A stretch of DNA of 64,000 bases, taken from Burkholderia stabilis. Its GTDB lineage: Bacteria > Pseudomonadota > Gammaproteobacteria > Burkholderiales > Burkholderiaceae. Position numbers and translations under genes: made by a program. The stretch is from NCBI RefSeq assembly GCF_001742165.1, contig NZ_CP016443.1, forward strand, positions 3,100,001-3,164,000, written 5' to 3'. How positions within the stretch are numbered: position 1 is the first letter of the stretch; each line of letters starts with the position of its first letter. Positions 55,337 through 64,000 of this stretch are shown piece by piece. The notes under the pieces were generated by a model. It was not told where the DNA came from. It saw only the letters and a list, made by a program, of their open reading frames with translations, and searched no databases.

Positions 55337-56710
55337 ATGTTGAGCGTGCTGGCGAGAGTCATCGATATCGCGATGGTCGTGACGGGGGCGCTGATCGCCG
55401 CCGCGTTGCACGGCGGCAGTATCTGGCTCAACGACCTGCAGCGTACGACGGTGCTGTTCGACTGCCTGCTCGTCGTCGTGTTCTTTCCCGCGGTCGGCAT
55501 CTACCAGTCGTGGCGCGGCAAGCGTCTCGTCGGGCTGATGGGGCGCGTCGCGTTCGCGTGGCTCGCGGTCGAGCTCGCGGGCATCCTGATGAGTTTCAGT
55601 TTTCATCAGTCGGGCGACCTGTCGCGGTTGTGGCTCGGCTACTGGGCCGTCGCGACGACGACGCTGCTGGCGGGATCGAAGGCGTGCGTGCACGCAGTGC
55701 TGCGGCGCTTGCGCCGCGGCGGCTACAACCTGAAGGCGGTGGCGATCGTCGGCGGCACGCCGGCGGCGCGGCGGCTGATCGCGCAGATGCGGGCGCGGCC
55801 CGAAGCGGGCTTCAACCCGGTGTGCGTGTACGACGAAGATGCGGCGGCCGGCGACGTGGCGCTCGACGACGTGCGCATCGAGCGGCAGTTCGAATCGCTC
55901 GTGTGGCTCGTGCGCAGCCGCGCGATCCGCGAGCTGTGGCTCACGCTGCCGATCTCGGAGGAGCGCCGGATGTACCAGATCGTCACGGTGTTCCGTCATG
56001 ACTTCGTGAACATCCGCTTCATTCCGGATGTGCGCAGCCTGTCGTTCTTCAACCAGGAAGTGGTCGAGGTGCTCGGCGTGCCGGCGATCAACCTCGCGGC
56101 GTCGCCGATCACCGACGTGCGGATCCTGCCGAAGTTCGTGTTCGACCGGCTGTTCGCGCTGGCGGCGCTCGCGATGCTCGCGCCGGTGATGGTGCTGATC
56201 GCCGGCCTGATCAAGCTGACGTCGCGCGGGCCGGTGTTCTTCCGCCAGAAGCGCAAGGGCATCGACGGGCACGAGTTCGAGATCTACAAGTTCCGCTCGA
56301 TGAAGGTGCATCAGGAAGTGGCCGGGCAGGTCACGCAGGCGACCAAGCACGACACGCGCGTGACGCCGGTCGGGCGGTTCCTGCGCCGCACGAGCCTCGA
56401 CGAGCTGCCGCAGTTCATCAACGTGCTGAAGGGCGAGACGTCGGTCGTCGGCCCGCGCCCGCATGCGCTCGCGCACGACGACATCTACAAGGATCTGGTC
56501 AAGGGCTACATGTTCCGCTACCGGATCAAGCCGGGCATCACCGGGTGGGCGCAGATCAACGGCTTTCGCGGCGAGACCGACCAGATCGAGAAGATGATGG
56601 GACGCGTGAAGCTCGATCTGTACTACATGCAGAACTGGTCGTTCTGGCTCGACATCAAGATCGTCGCGCTGACGCTCTGGAAAGGCTTCACCGGCAGCAA
56701 CGCGTACTGA
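55337..56710 (+). CDS. bceB: Undecaprenyl-phosphate glucose phosphotransferase BceB
   Basis: A 457-residue polyprenyl glycosylphosphotransferase of the WcaJ type. Four N-terminal helices and a CoA-binding-like central fold are followed by a fifth helix (about 265-285) and the catalytic domain. That has [52 protein letters not shown] and [15 protein letters not shown]. It starts repeat-unit assembly by placing glucose-1-phosphate on undecaprenyl phosphate. The start at 55337 follows GAGGAAG; an alternative GTG at 55277 would add 20 residues. Confidence 0.92.
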   Translation: MLSVLARVIDIAMVVTGALIAAALHGGSIWLNDLQRTTVLFDCLLVVVFFPAVGIYQSWRGKRLVGLMGRVAFAWLAVELAGILMSFSFHQSGDLSRLWLGYWAVATTTLLAGSKACVHAVLRRLRRGGYNLKAVAIVGGTPAARRLIAQMRARPEAGFNPVCVYDEDAAAGDVALDDVRIERQFESLVWLVRSRAIRELWLTLPISEERRMYQIVTVFRHDFVNIRFIPDVRSLSFFNQEVVEVLGVPAINLAASPITDVRILPKFVFDRLFALAALAMLAPVMVLIAGLIKLTSRGPVFFRQKRKGIDGHEFEIYKFRSMKVHQEVAGQVTQATKHDTRVTPVGRFLRRTSLDELPQFINVLKGETSVVGPRPHALAHDDIYKDLVKGYMFRYRIKPGITGWAQINGFRGETDQIEKMMGRVKLDLYYMQNWSFWLDIKIVALTLWKGFTGSNAY

Positions 56711-56776
56711 CGTCGCGCCGCGCAGGCATTCCGGTTTTACGAATTTCGAATCATTGGTCACGAGGTCCGACACATC

Positions 56777-58189
56777 ATGAATCTGACTATCATCGGCAGC
56801 GGTTACGTAGGTCTTGTCACCGGCGCCTGTCTCGCCGACATCGGGCACGACGTGTTCTGTCTCGACGTCGACCAGGCGAAGATCGACATCCTGAACAACG
56901 GCGGCGTGCCGATCCACGAGCCGGGCCTCAAGGAAGTCATCGCGCGCAACCGTTCGGCCGGCCGCCTGCGCTTCTCGACCGACGTCGAGGCCGCGGTCGC
57001 GCACGGTGACGTGCAGTTCATCGCGGTCGGCACGCCGCCCGACGAGGACGGTTCGGCCGACCTGCAATACGTGCTCGCGGCGGCGCGCAACATCGGCCGC
57101 TACATGACAGGCTTCAAGGTGATCGTCGACAAGTCGACGGTGCCGGTCGGCACGGCCGAGCGCGTGCGCGCGGCGGTCGCCGGGGAGCTCGCGAAGCGCG
57201 GCGGCGACCAGATGTTCTCGGTCGTGTCGAATCCGGAATTCCTGAAGGAAGGCGCGGCGGTCGACGATTTCACGCGGCCGGACCGCATCGTGATCGGCTG
57301 CGACGACGACGTGCCGGGCGAGCGCGCGCGCGAGCTGATGAAGAAGCTGTACGCGCCGTTCAACCGCAACCACGAACGCACGCTGTACATGGACGTGCGT
57401 TCGGCCGAATTCACGAAATACGCGGCGAACGCGATGCTCGCGACCCGCATCTCGTTCATGAACGAGCTGGCGAACCTCGCCGACCGCTTCGGTGCGGACA
57501 TCGAGGCCGTGCGCCGCGGGATCGGCTCCGATCCGCGCATCGGCTATCACTTCCTGTATGCCGGCTGCGGCTACGGCGGCTCGTGCTTCCCGAAGGACGT
57601 CGAGGCGCTGATCCGCACGGCCGACGAGCACGGGCAGGCGCTGCAGATCCTGAAAGCGGTGTCGTCGGTCAACGCGACGCAAAAGCGCGTGCTCGCCGAC
57701 AAGATCGTCGCGCGCTTCGGCGAGGACCTGACGGGCCGCACGTTCGCGATCTGGGGCCTCGCATTCAAGCCGAATACCGACGACATGCGCGAAGCGCCGA
57801 GCCGCGAGCTGATCGCCGAGCTGCTGTCGCGCGGCGCGCGCATCGCGGCGTACGACCCGGTCGCGCAGCAGGAGGCGCGCCGCGTGATCGCGCTCGATCT
57901 CGCCGATCACCCGAGCTGGCTCGAGCGCCTGACCTTCGTCGACGACGAAGCGCAGGCCGCGCGCGATGCCGACGCGCTCGTGATCGTCACCGAATGGAAG
58001 GCGTTCAAGAGCCCCGACTTCGTCGCGCTCGGCCGCCTGTGGAAGTCGCCGGTGATCTTCGACGGCCGCAACCTGTACGAGCCGGAGGCGATGAGCGAGC
58101 AGGGCATCGAATACCACCCGATCGGACGGCCGGGCTCGCGCCAGGCCGTCGCCGCCCGCGTGCCGGGCGCTGCGCGCGCGAGCGCGTAA
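56777..58189 (+). CDS. bceC: UDP-glucose 6-dehydrogenase BceC
   Basis: A 470-residue UDP-glucose dehydrogenase. The N-terminal Rossmann motif is [24 protein letters not shown]. The catalytic cysteine lies in [14 protein letters not shown], and the active-site lysine region follows the [18 protein letters not shown] block. The C-terminal domain is around residues 315-455. It oxidises UDP-glucose to UDP-glucuronate, the glucuronic acid donor of cepacian. It is 66 bases after bceB. Confidence 0.94.
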   Translation: MNLTIIGSGYVGLVTGACLADIGHDVFCLDVDQAKIDILNNGGVPIHEPGLKEVIARNRSAGRLRFSTDVEAAVAHGDVQFIAVGTPPDEDGSADLQYVLAAARNIGRYMTGFKVIVDKSTVPVGTAERVRAAVAGELAKRGGDQMFSVVSNPEFLKEGAAVDDFTRPDRIVIGCDDDVPGERARELMKKLYAPFNRNHERTLYMDVRSAEFTKYAANAMLATRISFMNELANLADRFGADIEAVRRGIGSDPRIGYHFLYAGCGYGGSCFPKDVEALIRTADEHGQALQILKAVSSVNATQKRVLADKIVARFGEDLTGRTFAIWGLAFKPNTDDMREAPSRELIAELLSRGARIAAYDPVAQQEARRVIALDLADHPSWLERLTFVDDEAQAARDADALVIVTEWKAFKSPDFVALGRLWKSPVIFDGRNLYEPEAMSEQGIEYHPIGRPGSRQAVAARVPGAARASA

Positions 58190-58219
58190 CCCGATTCCCG
58201 TCACCTGTTACGAGACGCC

Positions 58220-58663
58220 ATGTTCCGGAACATCCTGATCGTCTGCCACGCGAACGTCTGCCGCAGCCCGGCGGCGGAAATGCTGTTCAAGTCGCACGCC
58301 GCGTCGCGCGGCGGCCCGCGCCCGACGTTCCACTCGGCCGGCGTTCATGCGAACGACGGCGACGGCATCGATCCGGTGATGCGGCAGTTGCTCGCCGAGC
58401 GCGGCGTCGATGCGACGACCCACCGCTCGCGGCGGCTGTCGCGCCGGTTCGTGCGCGACGCCGACCTGATTCTCGTCAGCGAGCGCCGGCAGATCACGGC
58501 CGTCGAATCGGTCGATCCGTTCGCGCGCGGCAAGGTCCACCTGCTCGGCAAGTGGGAAGGGGCCGAGATTGCCGACCCGCACGGCGGCCCCGAGGCGGAT
58601 TACCGCGAGAGCTACTCACTGATCGAACGCCTGGTTCAAGGATGGCTACAGAAACTATGCTGA
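58220..58663 (+). CDS. bceD: Low-molecular-weight protein tyrosine phosphatase BceD
   Basis: A 147-residue phosphatase. The active-site loop CX5R-S is at residues 9-16 (VCHANVCRS), with C9 and R15. The general-acid aspartate is D119 in ADPHGGPEADYRES; most relatives have a tyrosine after the DP where this has histidine. It should dephosphorylate the tyrosine kinase BceF, controlling polymerisation. Its end overlaps the bceE start, so translation is coupled. Confidence 0.93.
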   Translation: MFRNILIVCHANVCRSPAAEMLFKSHAASRGGPRPTFHSAGVHANDGDGIDPVMRQLLAERGVDATTHRSRRLSRRFVRDADLILVSERRQITAVESVDPFARGKVHLLGKWEGAEIADPHGGPEADYRESYSLIERLVQGWLQKLC

Positions 58664-59835
58664 AACGCCCGATGCGCCCGGTGGCGCTTGCCGTCGCGCT
58701 GACGACTTTCCTGTCAGCCTGCGCAACCGCACCCGGCAACTACCTCGACTCGTCGAACCTGAAGGACGAAGGCCGGCAGGAAGCCGCCGAAACCTATCCG
58801 GTTCATTACATCGACGCCAAAGTGGTGATGGACCAGCTGCAGAAGGCGCAGGTCGACCATCCGCTGCCGCCGGCACGGTATACCGATCCGTCGCAGTACG
58901 TGTACCGCGTCGGCCCGCAGGACATCCTCGGCGTCACGGTCTGGGACCACCCCGAGCTGACGACGCCGCAGGGCCAGTCGTTCTCGAGCGGCGGCAACAC
59001 CACGCAGACGATCGCGGGCGCGCTGCAGCAACCCTATTCGTCGTCGCTGCCCGGCCAGGCCGATCCTTACGGCCAGACGGTGGCGGCGGACGGCACGATC
59101 TTCTTCCCGTTCGTCGGCCGTATCCACGTGGCCGGCAAGACGATCGCGCAGACCCGTGACGAGCTGGCCACGCGTCTTGCACGCTACGTGAAGAATCCGC
59201 AGCTCGACGTGCGCGTGCTGTCGTACCGCAGCCAGAAGGTGCAGGTGACGGGCGAGGTGAAGACGCCGGGCCCGCTCGCGATGAGCGACGTGCCGCTGAC
59301 GCTGGTCGACGCGATCTCGCGCTCGGGCGGCTCGACCACCGACGCCGACCTGCAGCGCGTGCGTCTGACGCGCGACGGCAAGCTCTACACGCTCGACGCG
59401 AACGGCGTGCTCGATCGTGGCGACGTGAGGCAGAACGTGATGCTGCAGCAGGGCGACATCGTCAACGTGCCGGACCGCAGCGACAGCCGCGTGTTCATCA
59501 TGGGCGAGGTCAAGACGCCGGTTACGGTGCCGATGCTCAAGGGCAAGCTGACGATCGCCGACGCGCTGACGGCGGGCGGCGGCATTCTCGACACCGATGC
59601 GAACCCGCGCAAGATCTACGTGATGCGCGGCATGCGCGACAACCCGACGAAGCCCGAAGTGTTCCGCCTCGACATGACGCAGCCCGATGCGCTGATGCTG
59701 TCGAGCCGCTTCCCGCTTCAGCCGCTCGACGTCGTCTACGTCAGCACGGCTGCCTCGGTGCAGTTCAACCGGGTGCTGCAGCAGGTGCTGCCGACGATCC
59801 AGACGATTTTCTACATGAAGCAAATCACGCGCTGA
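58642..59835 (+). CDS. bceE: Polysaccharide export outer-membrane lipoprotein BceE (Wza-like)
   Basis: A 397-residue lipoprotein. The signal peptide has lipobox LSAC near residue 26. The polysaccharide biosynthesis/export domain begins YRVGPQDILGVTVWDHPELTTP, and SLBB-type repeats follow (VQVTGEVKTPGPLAMSD; VFIMGEVKTPVTVPML). It would form the outer-membrane export channel. The ATG at 58642 overlaps bceD by 22 bases; an ATG at 58657 is the alternative. Between it and bceF lies a perfect hairpin. Confidence 0.92.
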   Translation: MATETMLKRPMRPVALAVALTTFLSACATAPGNYLDSSNLKDEGRQEAAETYPVHYIDAKVVMDQLQKAQVDHPLPPARYTDPSQYVYRVGPQDILGVTVWDHPELTTPQGQSFSSGGNTTQTIAGALQQPYSSSLPGQADPYGQTVAADGTIFFPFVGRIHVAGKTIAQTRDELATRLARYVKNPQLDVRVLSYRSQKVQVTGEVKTPGPLAMSDVPLTLVDAISRSGGSTTDADLQRVRLTRDGKLYTLDANGVLDRGDVRQNVMLQQGDIVNVPDRSDSRVFIMGEVKTPVTVPMLKGKLTIADALTAGGGILDTDANPRKIYVMRGMRDNPTKPEVFRLDMTQPDALMLSSRFPLQPLDVVYVSTAASVQFNRVLQQVLPTIQTIFYMKQITR

Positions 59836-59841
59836 TAGCCC

Positions 59842-59866
59842 GCCGGGGCGGCGCCTCCGCCCCGGC
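59842..59866 (+). promoter_or_regulatory. Intercistronic hairpin between bceE and bceF
   Basis: GCCGGGGCGG (59842-59851) pairs perfectly with CCGCCCCGGC (59857-59866) around a CGCCT loop. There is no T run. It may act as a partial attenuator or an mRNA-stabilising end between the export lipoprotein and kinase genes. Confidence 0.45.
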
Positions 59867-59885
59867 ACCACTCAAGCGGGAACGA

Positions 59886-62111
59886 ATGGTGAACACGCAA
59901 GCGAAACACTCCTACGCGGATCTGTCCGTGAAAACCGAGGAAGAGGACGTCGTCCTCGGCCAGTTGCTCCAGGTCATCATGGACGACATCTGGCTGCTGC
60001 TCGGCATCGCGGTGACGGTCGTCGCGCTCGCCGGCCTCTACTGCTATATCGCGAAGCCGGTGTACCAGGCCGACGTGCACGTGCGGGTCGAGAGCAACGA
60101 CAACACGTCGCAGGCGCTCACGCAGACGCAGACCGGCGCGACGATCAACACCGGTCCGCAGCAGGCGCAGACCGATGCGGAAATCGAAATCATCAAGAGC
60201 CGCGGCGTCGTGTCGCCGGTCGTCGAGCAGTTCAAGCTGAACTTCTCGGTCGTGCCGAAGACGCTGCCGGTAATCGGCAGCCTTGCCGCGCGCGTCGCGA
60301 CGCCGGGCATGCCGGCCCGGCCGTGGCTCGGCCTGAAGTCGTATGCATGGGGCGGTGAAGTGGCCGACGTCGATTCGATCAGCGTCGTGCCCGCGCTCGA
60401 AGGCAAGAAGCTGACGCTGACGGCCGGCCCGAACGACACCTATGCGCTGTCCGACGTGAACGGCGGCCGCCTGCTGTCCGGCAGCGTCGGCGAAACCGCG
60501 CAGGGCGGCGGCGTGACGCTGCTCGTGAAGAAGCTCGTCGCGCGCCCGGGCACGCAGTTCACGGTGGTTCGCTACAACGATCTCGACGCGATCAGCGGCT
60601 TCCAGGCCGGCATCCAGGTGACCGAGCAGGGCAAGCAGACGGGCGTCGTGCAGATCTCGCTCGAAGGCAAGGACCCGGACCAGACCGCCGCGATCGCGAA
60701 CGCGCTCGCGCAGTCGTACCTGAACCAGCACGTGGTCGCGAAGCAGGCCGAAGCGACCAAGATGCTCGACTTCCTGAAGGGCGAGGAGCCGCGCCTGAAA
60801 TCCGACCTCGAACGCGCGGAAGCCGCGCTGACGCAGTACCAGCGCACGTCGGGCTCGATCAACGCGAGCGACGAGGCGAAGGTCTATCTCGAAGGCAGCG
60901 TGCAGTACGAGCAGCAGATCGCCGCGCAGCGCCTGCAGCTCGCGTCGCTCGCGCAGCGCTTCACCGATTCGCATCCGATGGTGATCGCCGCGAAGCAACA
61001 GCTCGCGGAGCTGCAAAGCGAGAAGGACAAGTACGCGAACCGCTTCCGCAGCCTGCCGGCGACCGAAGTGAAGGCCGTCCAGCTCCAGCGCGACGCGAAG
61101 GTCGCGGAGGACATCTACGTGCTGCTGCTGAACCGCGTGCAGGAGCTGTCGGTGCAGAAGGCCGGCACGGGCGGCAACATCCACCTCGTCGATTCGGCGC
61201 TGCGCCCGGGCGATCCGGTCAAGCCGAAGAAGGTGCTGATCCTGTCGGCCGCGGTGTTCCTCGGGCTGATCCTCGGCACGGGCGTCGTGTTCCTGCGCCG
61301 CAACATGTTCCAGGGCATCGAGGACCCGGATCGCATCGAGCGCGCGTTCAACCTGCCGCTGTACGGGCTGGTGCCGCAAAGCGCCGAACAGGTGAAGCTC
61401 GACGCAATGGCCGAGAAGAGCGGCGGCCGTGCGCGGCCGATCCTCGCGAGCCTGCGTCCGAAGGATCTGAGCGTCGAGAGCCTGCGCAGCCTGCGCACCG
61501 CGATGCAGTTCGCGATGATGGACGCGAAGAACCGCGTGATCGTGCTGACCGGCCCGACGCCGGGCATCGGCAAGAGCTTCCTGACGGTCAACCTCGCGGT
61601 GCTGCTCGCGCATTCGGGCAAGCGCGTGCTGCTGATCGACGCCGACATGCGCCGCGGCCTGCTCGACCGCTACTTCGGCCTCACGTTGCAGCCGGGTTTG
61701 TCCGAGCTGCTGAGCGACCAGTCGGCGCTCGAGGACGCGATCCGCGAGACGCCGGTGCAGGGCCTGTCGTTCATCTCGGCCGGCACGCGCCCGCCGAATC
61801 CGTCGGAGCTGCTGATGTCGACGCGCCTGCCGCAATACCTCGAAGGGCTCGGCAAGCGCTACGACATCGTGCTGATCGATTCGCCGCCGGTGCTGGCGGT
61901 GACCGACGCGACGATCATCGGCCGCATGGCCGGTGCCACGTTCCTGGTGCTGCGCTCGGGCATGCATACCGAAGGCGAGATCGCCGACGCGATCAAGCGC
62001 CTGCGCACCGCGGGCGTCGATCTGGAAGGCGGGATCTTCAACGGCGTGCCGCCGAAGGCGCGCGGCTACGGCCGCGGTTATGCGGCCGTGCATGAATACC
62101 TGAGCGCCTGA
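59886..62111 (+). CDS. bceF: Polysaccharide co-polymerase tyrosine autokinase BceF (Wzc-like)
   Basis: A 741-residue BY-kinase. Transmembrane helix 1 is near residues 38-58, then a large periplasmic Wzz-type domain with coiled coil (about 280-400), then helix 2 near 445-465. The cytoplasmic kinase has Walker A LTGPTPGIGKSFL with K563, Walker A' VLLIDADMRRGL and Walker B DIVLIDSPPVLAVTD. The C-terminus has tyrosines in ARGYGRGYAAVHEYLSA for autophosphorylation. It controls polymer length with BceD as its phosphatase. Confidence 0.94.
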   Translation: MVNTQAKHSYADLSVKTEEEDVVLGQLLQVIMDDIWLLLGIAVTVVALAGLYCYIAKPVYQADVHVRVESNDNTSQALTQTQTGATINTGPQQAQTDAEIEIIKSRGVVSPVVEQFKLNFSVVPKTLPVIGSLAARVATPGMPARPWLGLKSYAWGGEVADVDSISVVPALEGKKLTLTAGPNDTYALSDVNGGRLLSGSVGETAQGGGVTLLVKKLVARPGTQFTVVRYNDLDAISGFQAGIQVTEQGKQTGVVQISLEGKDPDQTAAIANALAQSYLNQHVVAKQAEATKMLDFLKGEEPRLKSDLERAEAALTQYQRTSGSINASDEAKVYLEGSVQYEQQIAAQRLQLASLAQRFTDSHPMVIAAKQQLAELQSEKDKYANRFRSLPATEVKAVQLQRDAKVAEDIYVLLLNRVQELSVQKAGTGGNIHLVDSALRPGDPVKPKKVLILSAAVFLGLILGTGVVFLRRNMFQGIEDPDRIERAFNLPLYGLVPQSAEQVKLDAMAEKSGGRARPILASLRPKDLSVESLRSLRTAMQFAMMDAKNRVIVLTGPTPGIGKSFLTVNLAVLLAHSGKRVLLIDADMRRGLLDRYFGLTLQPGLSELLSDQSALEDAIRETPVQGLSFISAGTRPPNPSELLMSTRLPQYLEGLGKRYDIVLIDSPPVLAVTDATIIGRMAGATFLVLRSGMHTEGEIADAIKRLRTAGVDLEGGIFNGVPPKARGYGRGYAAVHEYLSA

Positions 62112-62133
62112 GCGGCCGACAGGAGAACCAACG

Positions 62134-63084
62134 ATGAAAATTTCCGTGCTCGTTCCGACCTACCGGCGTCCCGCCGACCTCGCGCGCTGCCTGCTGGCGT
62201 TGCAGCGGCAGCATCGGCTGCCCGACGAGGTGATCGTCGTCGCGCGCCCGGAGGACGACGCCACGCACGAACGGCTCGCCGATCCGGCGGTCGGCGGCGC
62301 GCTGCCGCTGCGCATCGTGCCGGTCGACGTGCCGGGGCAGGTCGCCGCGCTGAACAAGGGGCTCGACTCCGCGCACGGCGACATCGTCGCGATCACCGAC
62401 GACGATGCGGCGCCGCATCCCGACTGGCTCGCGCGCGTCGAGTCGGCGTTCCTGGCCGATCCGCGCGTCGGCGCGGTGGGCGGGCGCGACTGGGTCCACG
62501 AGAAGGGCCGCGTGCTCGACGAGTCGCGCGAGCTGGTCGGCCAGCTCACGCTGTCCGGCAAGATCGTCGGCAATCATCACCTCGGCGTCGGCGGCGCACG
62601 CGAAGTCGACATGCTGAAAGGCGCGAACATGAGCTACCGGCGCGCCGCGATCGAACGGCTGCGCTTCGACACGCGGCTGCGCGGCGCCGGCGCGCAGGTG
62701 CACAACGACATGGGATTCAGCATGCATGTGCAGCGCGAGGGCTGGAAGCTCGTCTACGACCCGGCGATCGCGGTCGATCATTTTCCGGCCGAACGCTTCG
62801 ACGACGACCGGCGCGATGCCGCGTCGCTGAATGCGATCAGCAACGGCGCGTACAACCTGCATCTGATCCTGCGCGAACATCTGCCGCCGGTGCGGCGCGA
62901 GATCGCCTGGTGGTGGTGGACGCTGGTCGGCACGCGCGTCTACCCGGGCGTCGCGCACGTGCTGCTGTCGCTGCATACGGCGAAGCGAGACCGGACCCGC
63001 GAGCACTGGCGCGCGGTGCGGCGCGGCGCACGCGATGCCCGCCGCGCGAACCTTGCCCCCACCGCGCGGCGATGCCGCCGGTGA
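62134..63084 (+). CDS. bceG: Glycosyltransferase family 2 protein BceG
   Basis: A 316-residue GT2 enzyme. It starts MKISVLVPTYRRPADLARCL, and the metal/nucleotide motif is AITDDDAAPHPDWLA. A later segment MLKGANMSYRRAAIERL and DMGFSMHVQREGWKLVYDP fit the family. It transfers a sugar onto the lipid-linked repeat unit on the cytoplasmic face. An AGGAGAACC Shine-Dalgarno precedes the ATG, 22 bases after bceF. Confidence 0.9.
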   Translation: MKISVLVPTYRRPADLARCLLALQRQHRLPDEVIVVARPEDDATHERLADPAVGGALPLRIVPVDVPGQVAALNKGLDSAHGDIVAITDDDAAPHPDWLARVESAFLADPRVGAVGGRDWVHEKGRVLDESRELVGQLTLSGKIVGNHHLGVGGAREVDMLKGANMSYRRAAIERLRFDTRLRGAGAQVHNDMGFSMHVQREGWKLVYDPAIAVDHFPAERFDDDRRDAASLNAISNGAYNLHLILREHLPPVRREIAWWWWTLVGTRVYPGVAHVLLSLHTAKRDRTREHWRAVRRGARDARRANLAPTARRCRR

Positions 63085-63134
63085 CGTCTTGAACGGGCTG
63101 CGCGCCTCGCGCGCGGTCATCCCGGAGGGCACGA

Positions 63135-64000
63135 ATGACCCCGACCCAAGTTCACGTTCACCTGTTTTACGGCGCAGATCCGCGCACCTACCGGAAAGGC
63201 GAGAACATCGGCTGCCTGTACGGCTATCACCATGCCGAATCCGACGAATTCCGGCTGTCCTATTCGCAGGACGGCGGCGAGAGCCGCGTCGCGAGCCTCG
63301 CGCGCCGCGCGCTGAAGGCGGCGCTCGGTTTCGACGTCGTGCATGCATGGCGCAACCGCGCCGCGCTGCTGAACACCGACGTGATCTGGACGCACACCGA
63401 GCAGGAGCATCTCGCCGCGTCGCTGATCCTGAAGCTCGCTGGCGCGCAGGGCAGGCGCCCGCTGCTGCTCGCGCAGAGCGTGTGGCTGTTCGACAAGTGG
63501 GGCAGTTTCGGCGGCCCGCGCCGCTGGCTGTACCGCAAGCTGCTCGCGCGCGCCGACGCGCTGACCACGCTCGCGCGCGACAACGCCGAGCTGTGCCGCC
63601 GTTATCTCGGGCGCGACGCCGAATTCGTCTACTACGGGCTGAACACGCAGGACTTTCCGATCACCGAGCCGCAACAATGGCGGCCGAACCGGCCGCTGCG
63701 GATCGCGGCGATCGGCAACGATCGCGATCGCGATTGGCGCACGTTCCTCGCCGCGTTCGGCGGCGACGCGCGCTACGACGTGCGGCTCGCGACGCGCCGC
63801 CGCGTGCCGCGCGAATGGCATGCGCCGAACGTGAAGATCGGTTCGGCGTCGGGGCTTGCAAAGCAGCACGAGCTGTATGCATGGGCCGACGTGATCGTCG
63901 TGCCGCTGCGGCCGAACTTCCACGCGTCGGGCATCACCGTGATGCTCGAGGCGGCGGCGGTCGGCAAGCCGATGATCGTGTCCGACGTCGGCGGCCTCAG
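63135..64000 (+). CDS. bceH: Glycosyltransferase BceH (partial, GT4-like)
   Basis: The first 288 codons of a glycosyltransferase; the gene runs off the right edge. The fold is GT-B. It begins MTPTQVHVHLFYGADPRTYR and reaches VVPLRPNFHASGITVMLEAA with an E-x7-E like region, then GKPMIVSDVGG, the usual GT4 C-terminal donor site. It follows bceG by 50 bases. The symbol rests on its position in the bce order; donor and acceptor are unknown. Confidence 0.86.
   Translation, partial: MTPTQVHVHLFYGADPRTYRKGENIGCLYGYHHAESDEFRLSYSQDGGESRVASLARRALKAALGFDVVHAWRNRAALLNTDVIWTHTEQEHLAASLILKLAGAQGRRPLLLAQSVWLFDKWGSFGGPRRWLYRKLLARADALTTLARDNAELCRRYLGRDAEFVYYGLNTQDFPITEPQQWRPNRPLRIAAIGNDRDRDWRTFLAAFGGDARYDVRLATRRRVPREWHAPNVKIGSASGLAKQHELYAWADVIVVPLRPNFHASGITVMLEAAAVGKPMIVSDVGGL

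Overview
The window is high-GC proteobacterial DNA with long overlapping operons. Its gene content fits Burkholderia, most likely the Burkholderia cepacia complex: a cepacian-type exopolysaccharide cluster (bceA to bceH) at the right end, and a Wsp chemosensory operon in which a hybrid receiver/kinase replaces the diguanylate cyclase. The genus is inferred from gene content and order; no ribosomal RNA or tRNA gene is present. Both ends cut genes (an aminotransferase on the left, bceH on the right).

Layout. 1-3046: minus-strand unit of IclR regulator, OPT transporter and class V aminotransferase. 3376-5349: a DUF445 membrane protein and a HigB/HigA-type toxin-antitoxin pair. 5712-10621: a ThDP enzyme of the acetolactate synthase family, an aldehyde dehydrogenase and a Na+/H+ antiporter. 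11062-19976: wspHRR-A-B-C-D-E-F, tightly coupled. 20066-21484: a fluoride riboswitch and a CLC antiporter of the fluoride type. 21724-28045: PAP2 protein, hypothetical protein, a riboflavin synthase paralogue, an ABC exporter, a DyP peroxidase and an OsmC protein. 28142-34860: LysR and AraC regulators, an NRAMP transporter, a second PAP2 protein, an SDR and an MDR oxidoreductase. 35068-40109: envelope and stress genes and a secreted nuclease. 40322-42942: two DGPF/YCII proteins, a VOC protein and an ECF42-like sigma factor. 43553-48660: a two-partner secretion pair whose exoprotein carries a duplicated secretion domain. 49099-51578: rubrerythrin, an Fe-S oxidoreductase and DUF3501. 52316-64000: a gene with an IS5-type transposase N-terminal domain, then the bce exopolysaccharide cluster.

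How the parts fit: Wsp (surface sensing), the TpsB/TpsA pair (probable adhesin) and the bce cluster (exopolysaccharide precursors, chain-length control, export) are all surface or biofilm functions. Several stress modules sit between them: fluoride export, DyP, OsmC, rubrerythrin and the ECF/DGPF cassette.

The most unusual items are the TpsA protein with two complete TPS domains 491 codons apart, the fluoride aptamer with an extra hairpin ahead of a CLC-F gene, the domesticated transposase-domain gene beside the exopolysaccharide genes, and a riboflavin synthase paralogue with an altered C-barrel acidic residue. All are judged from sequence reading; no database search was run.
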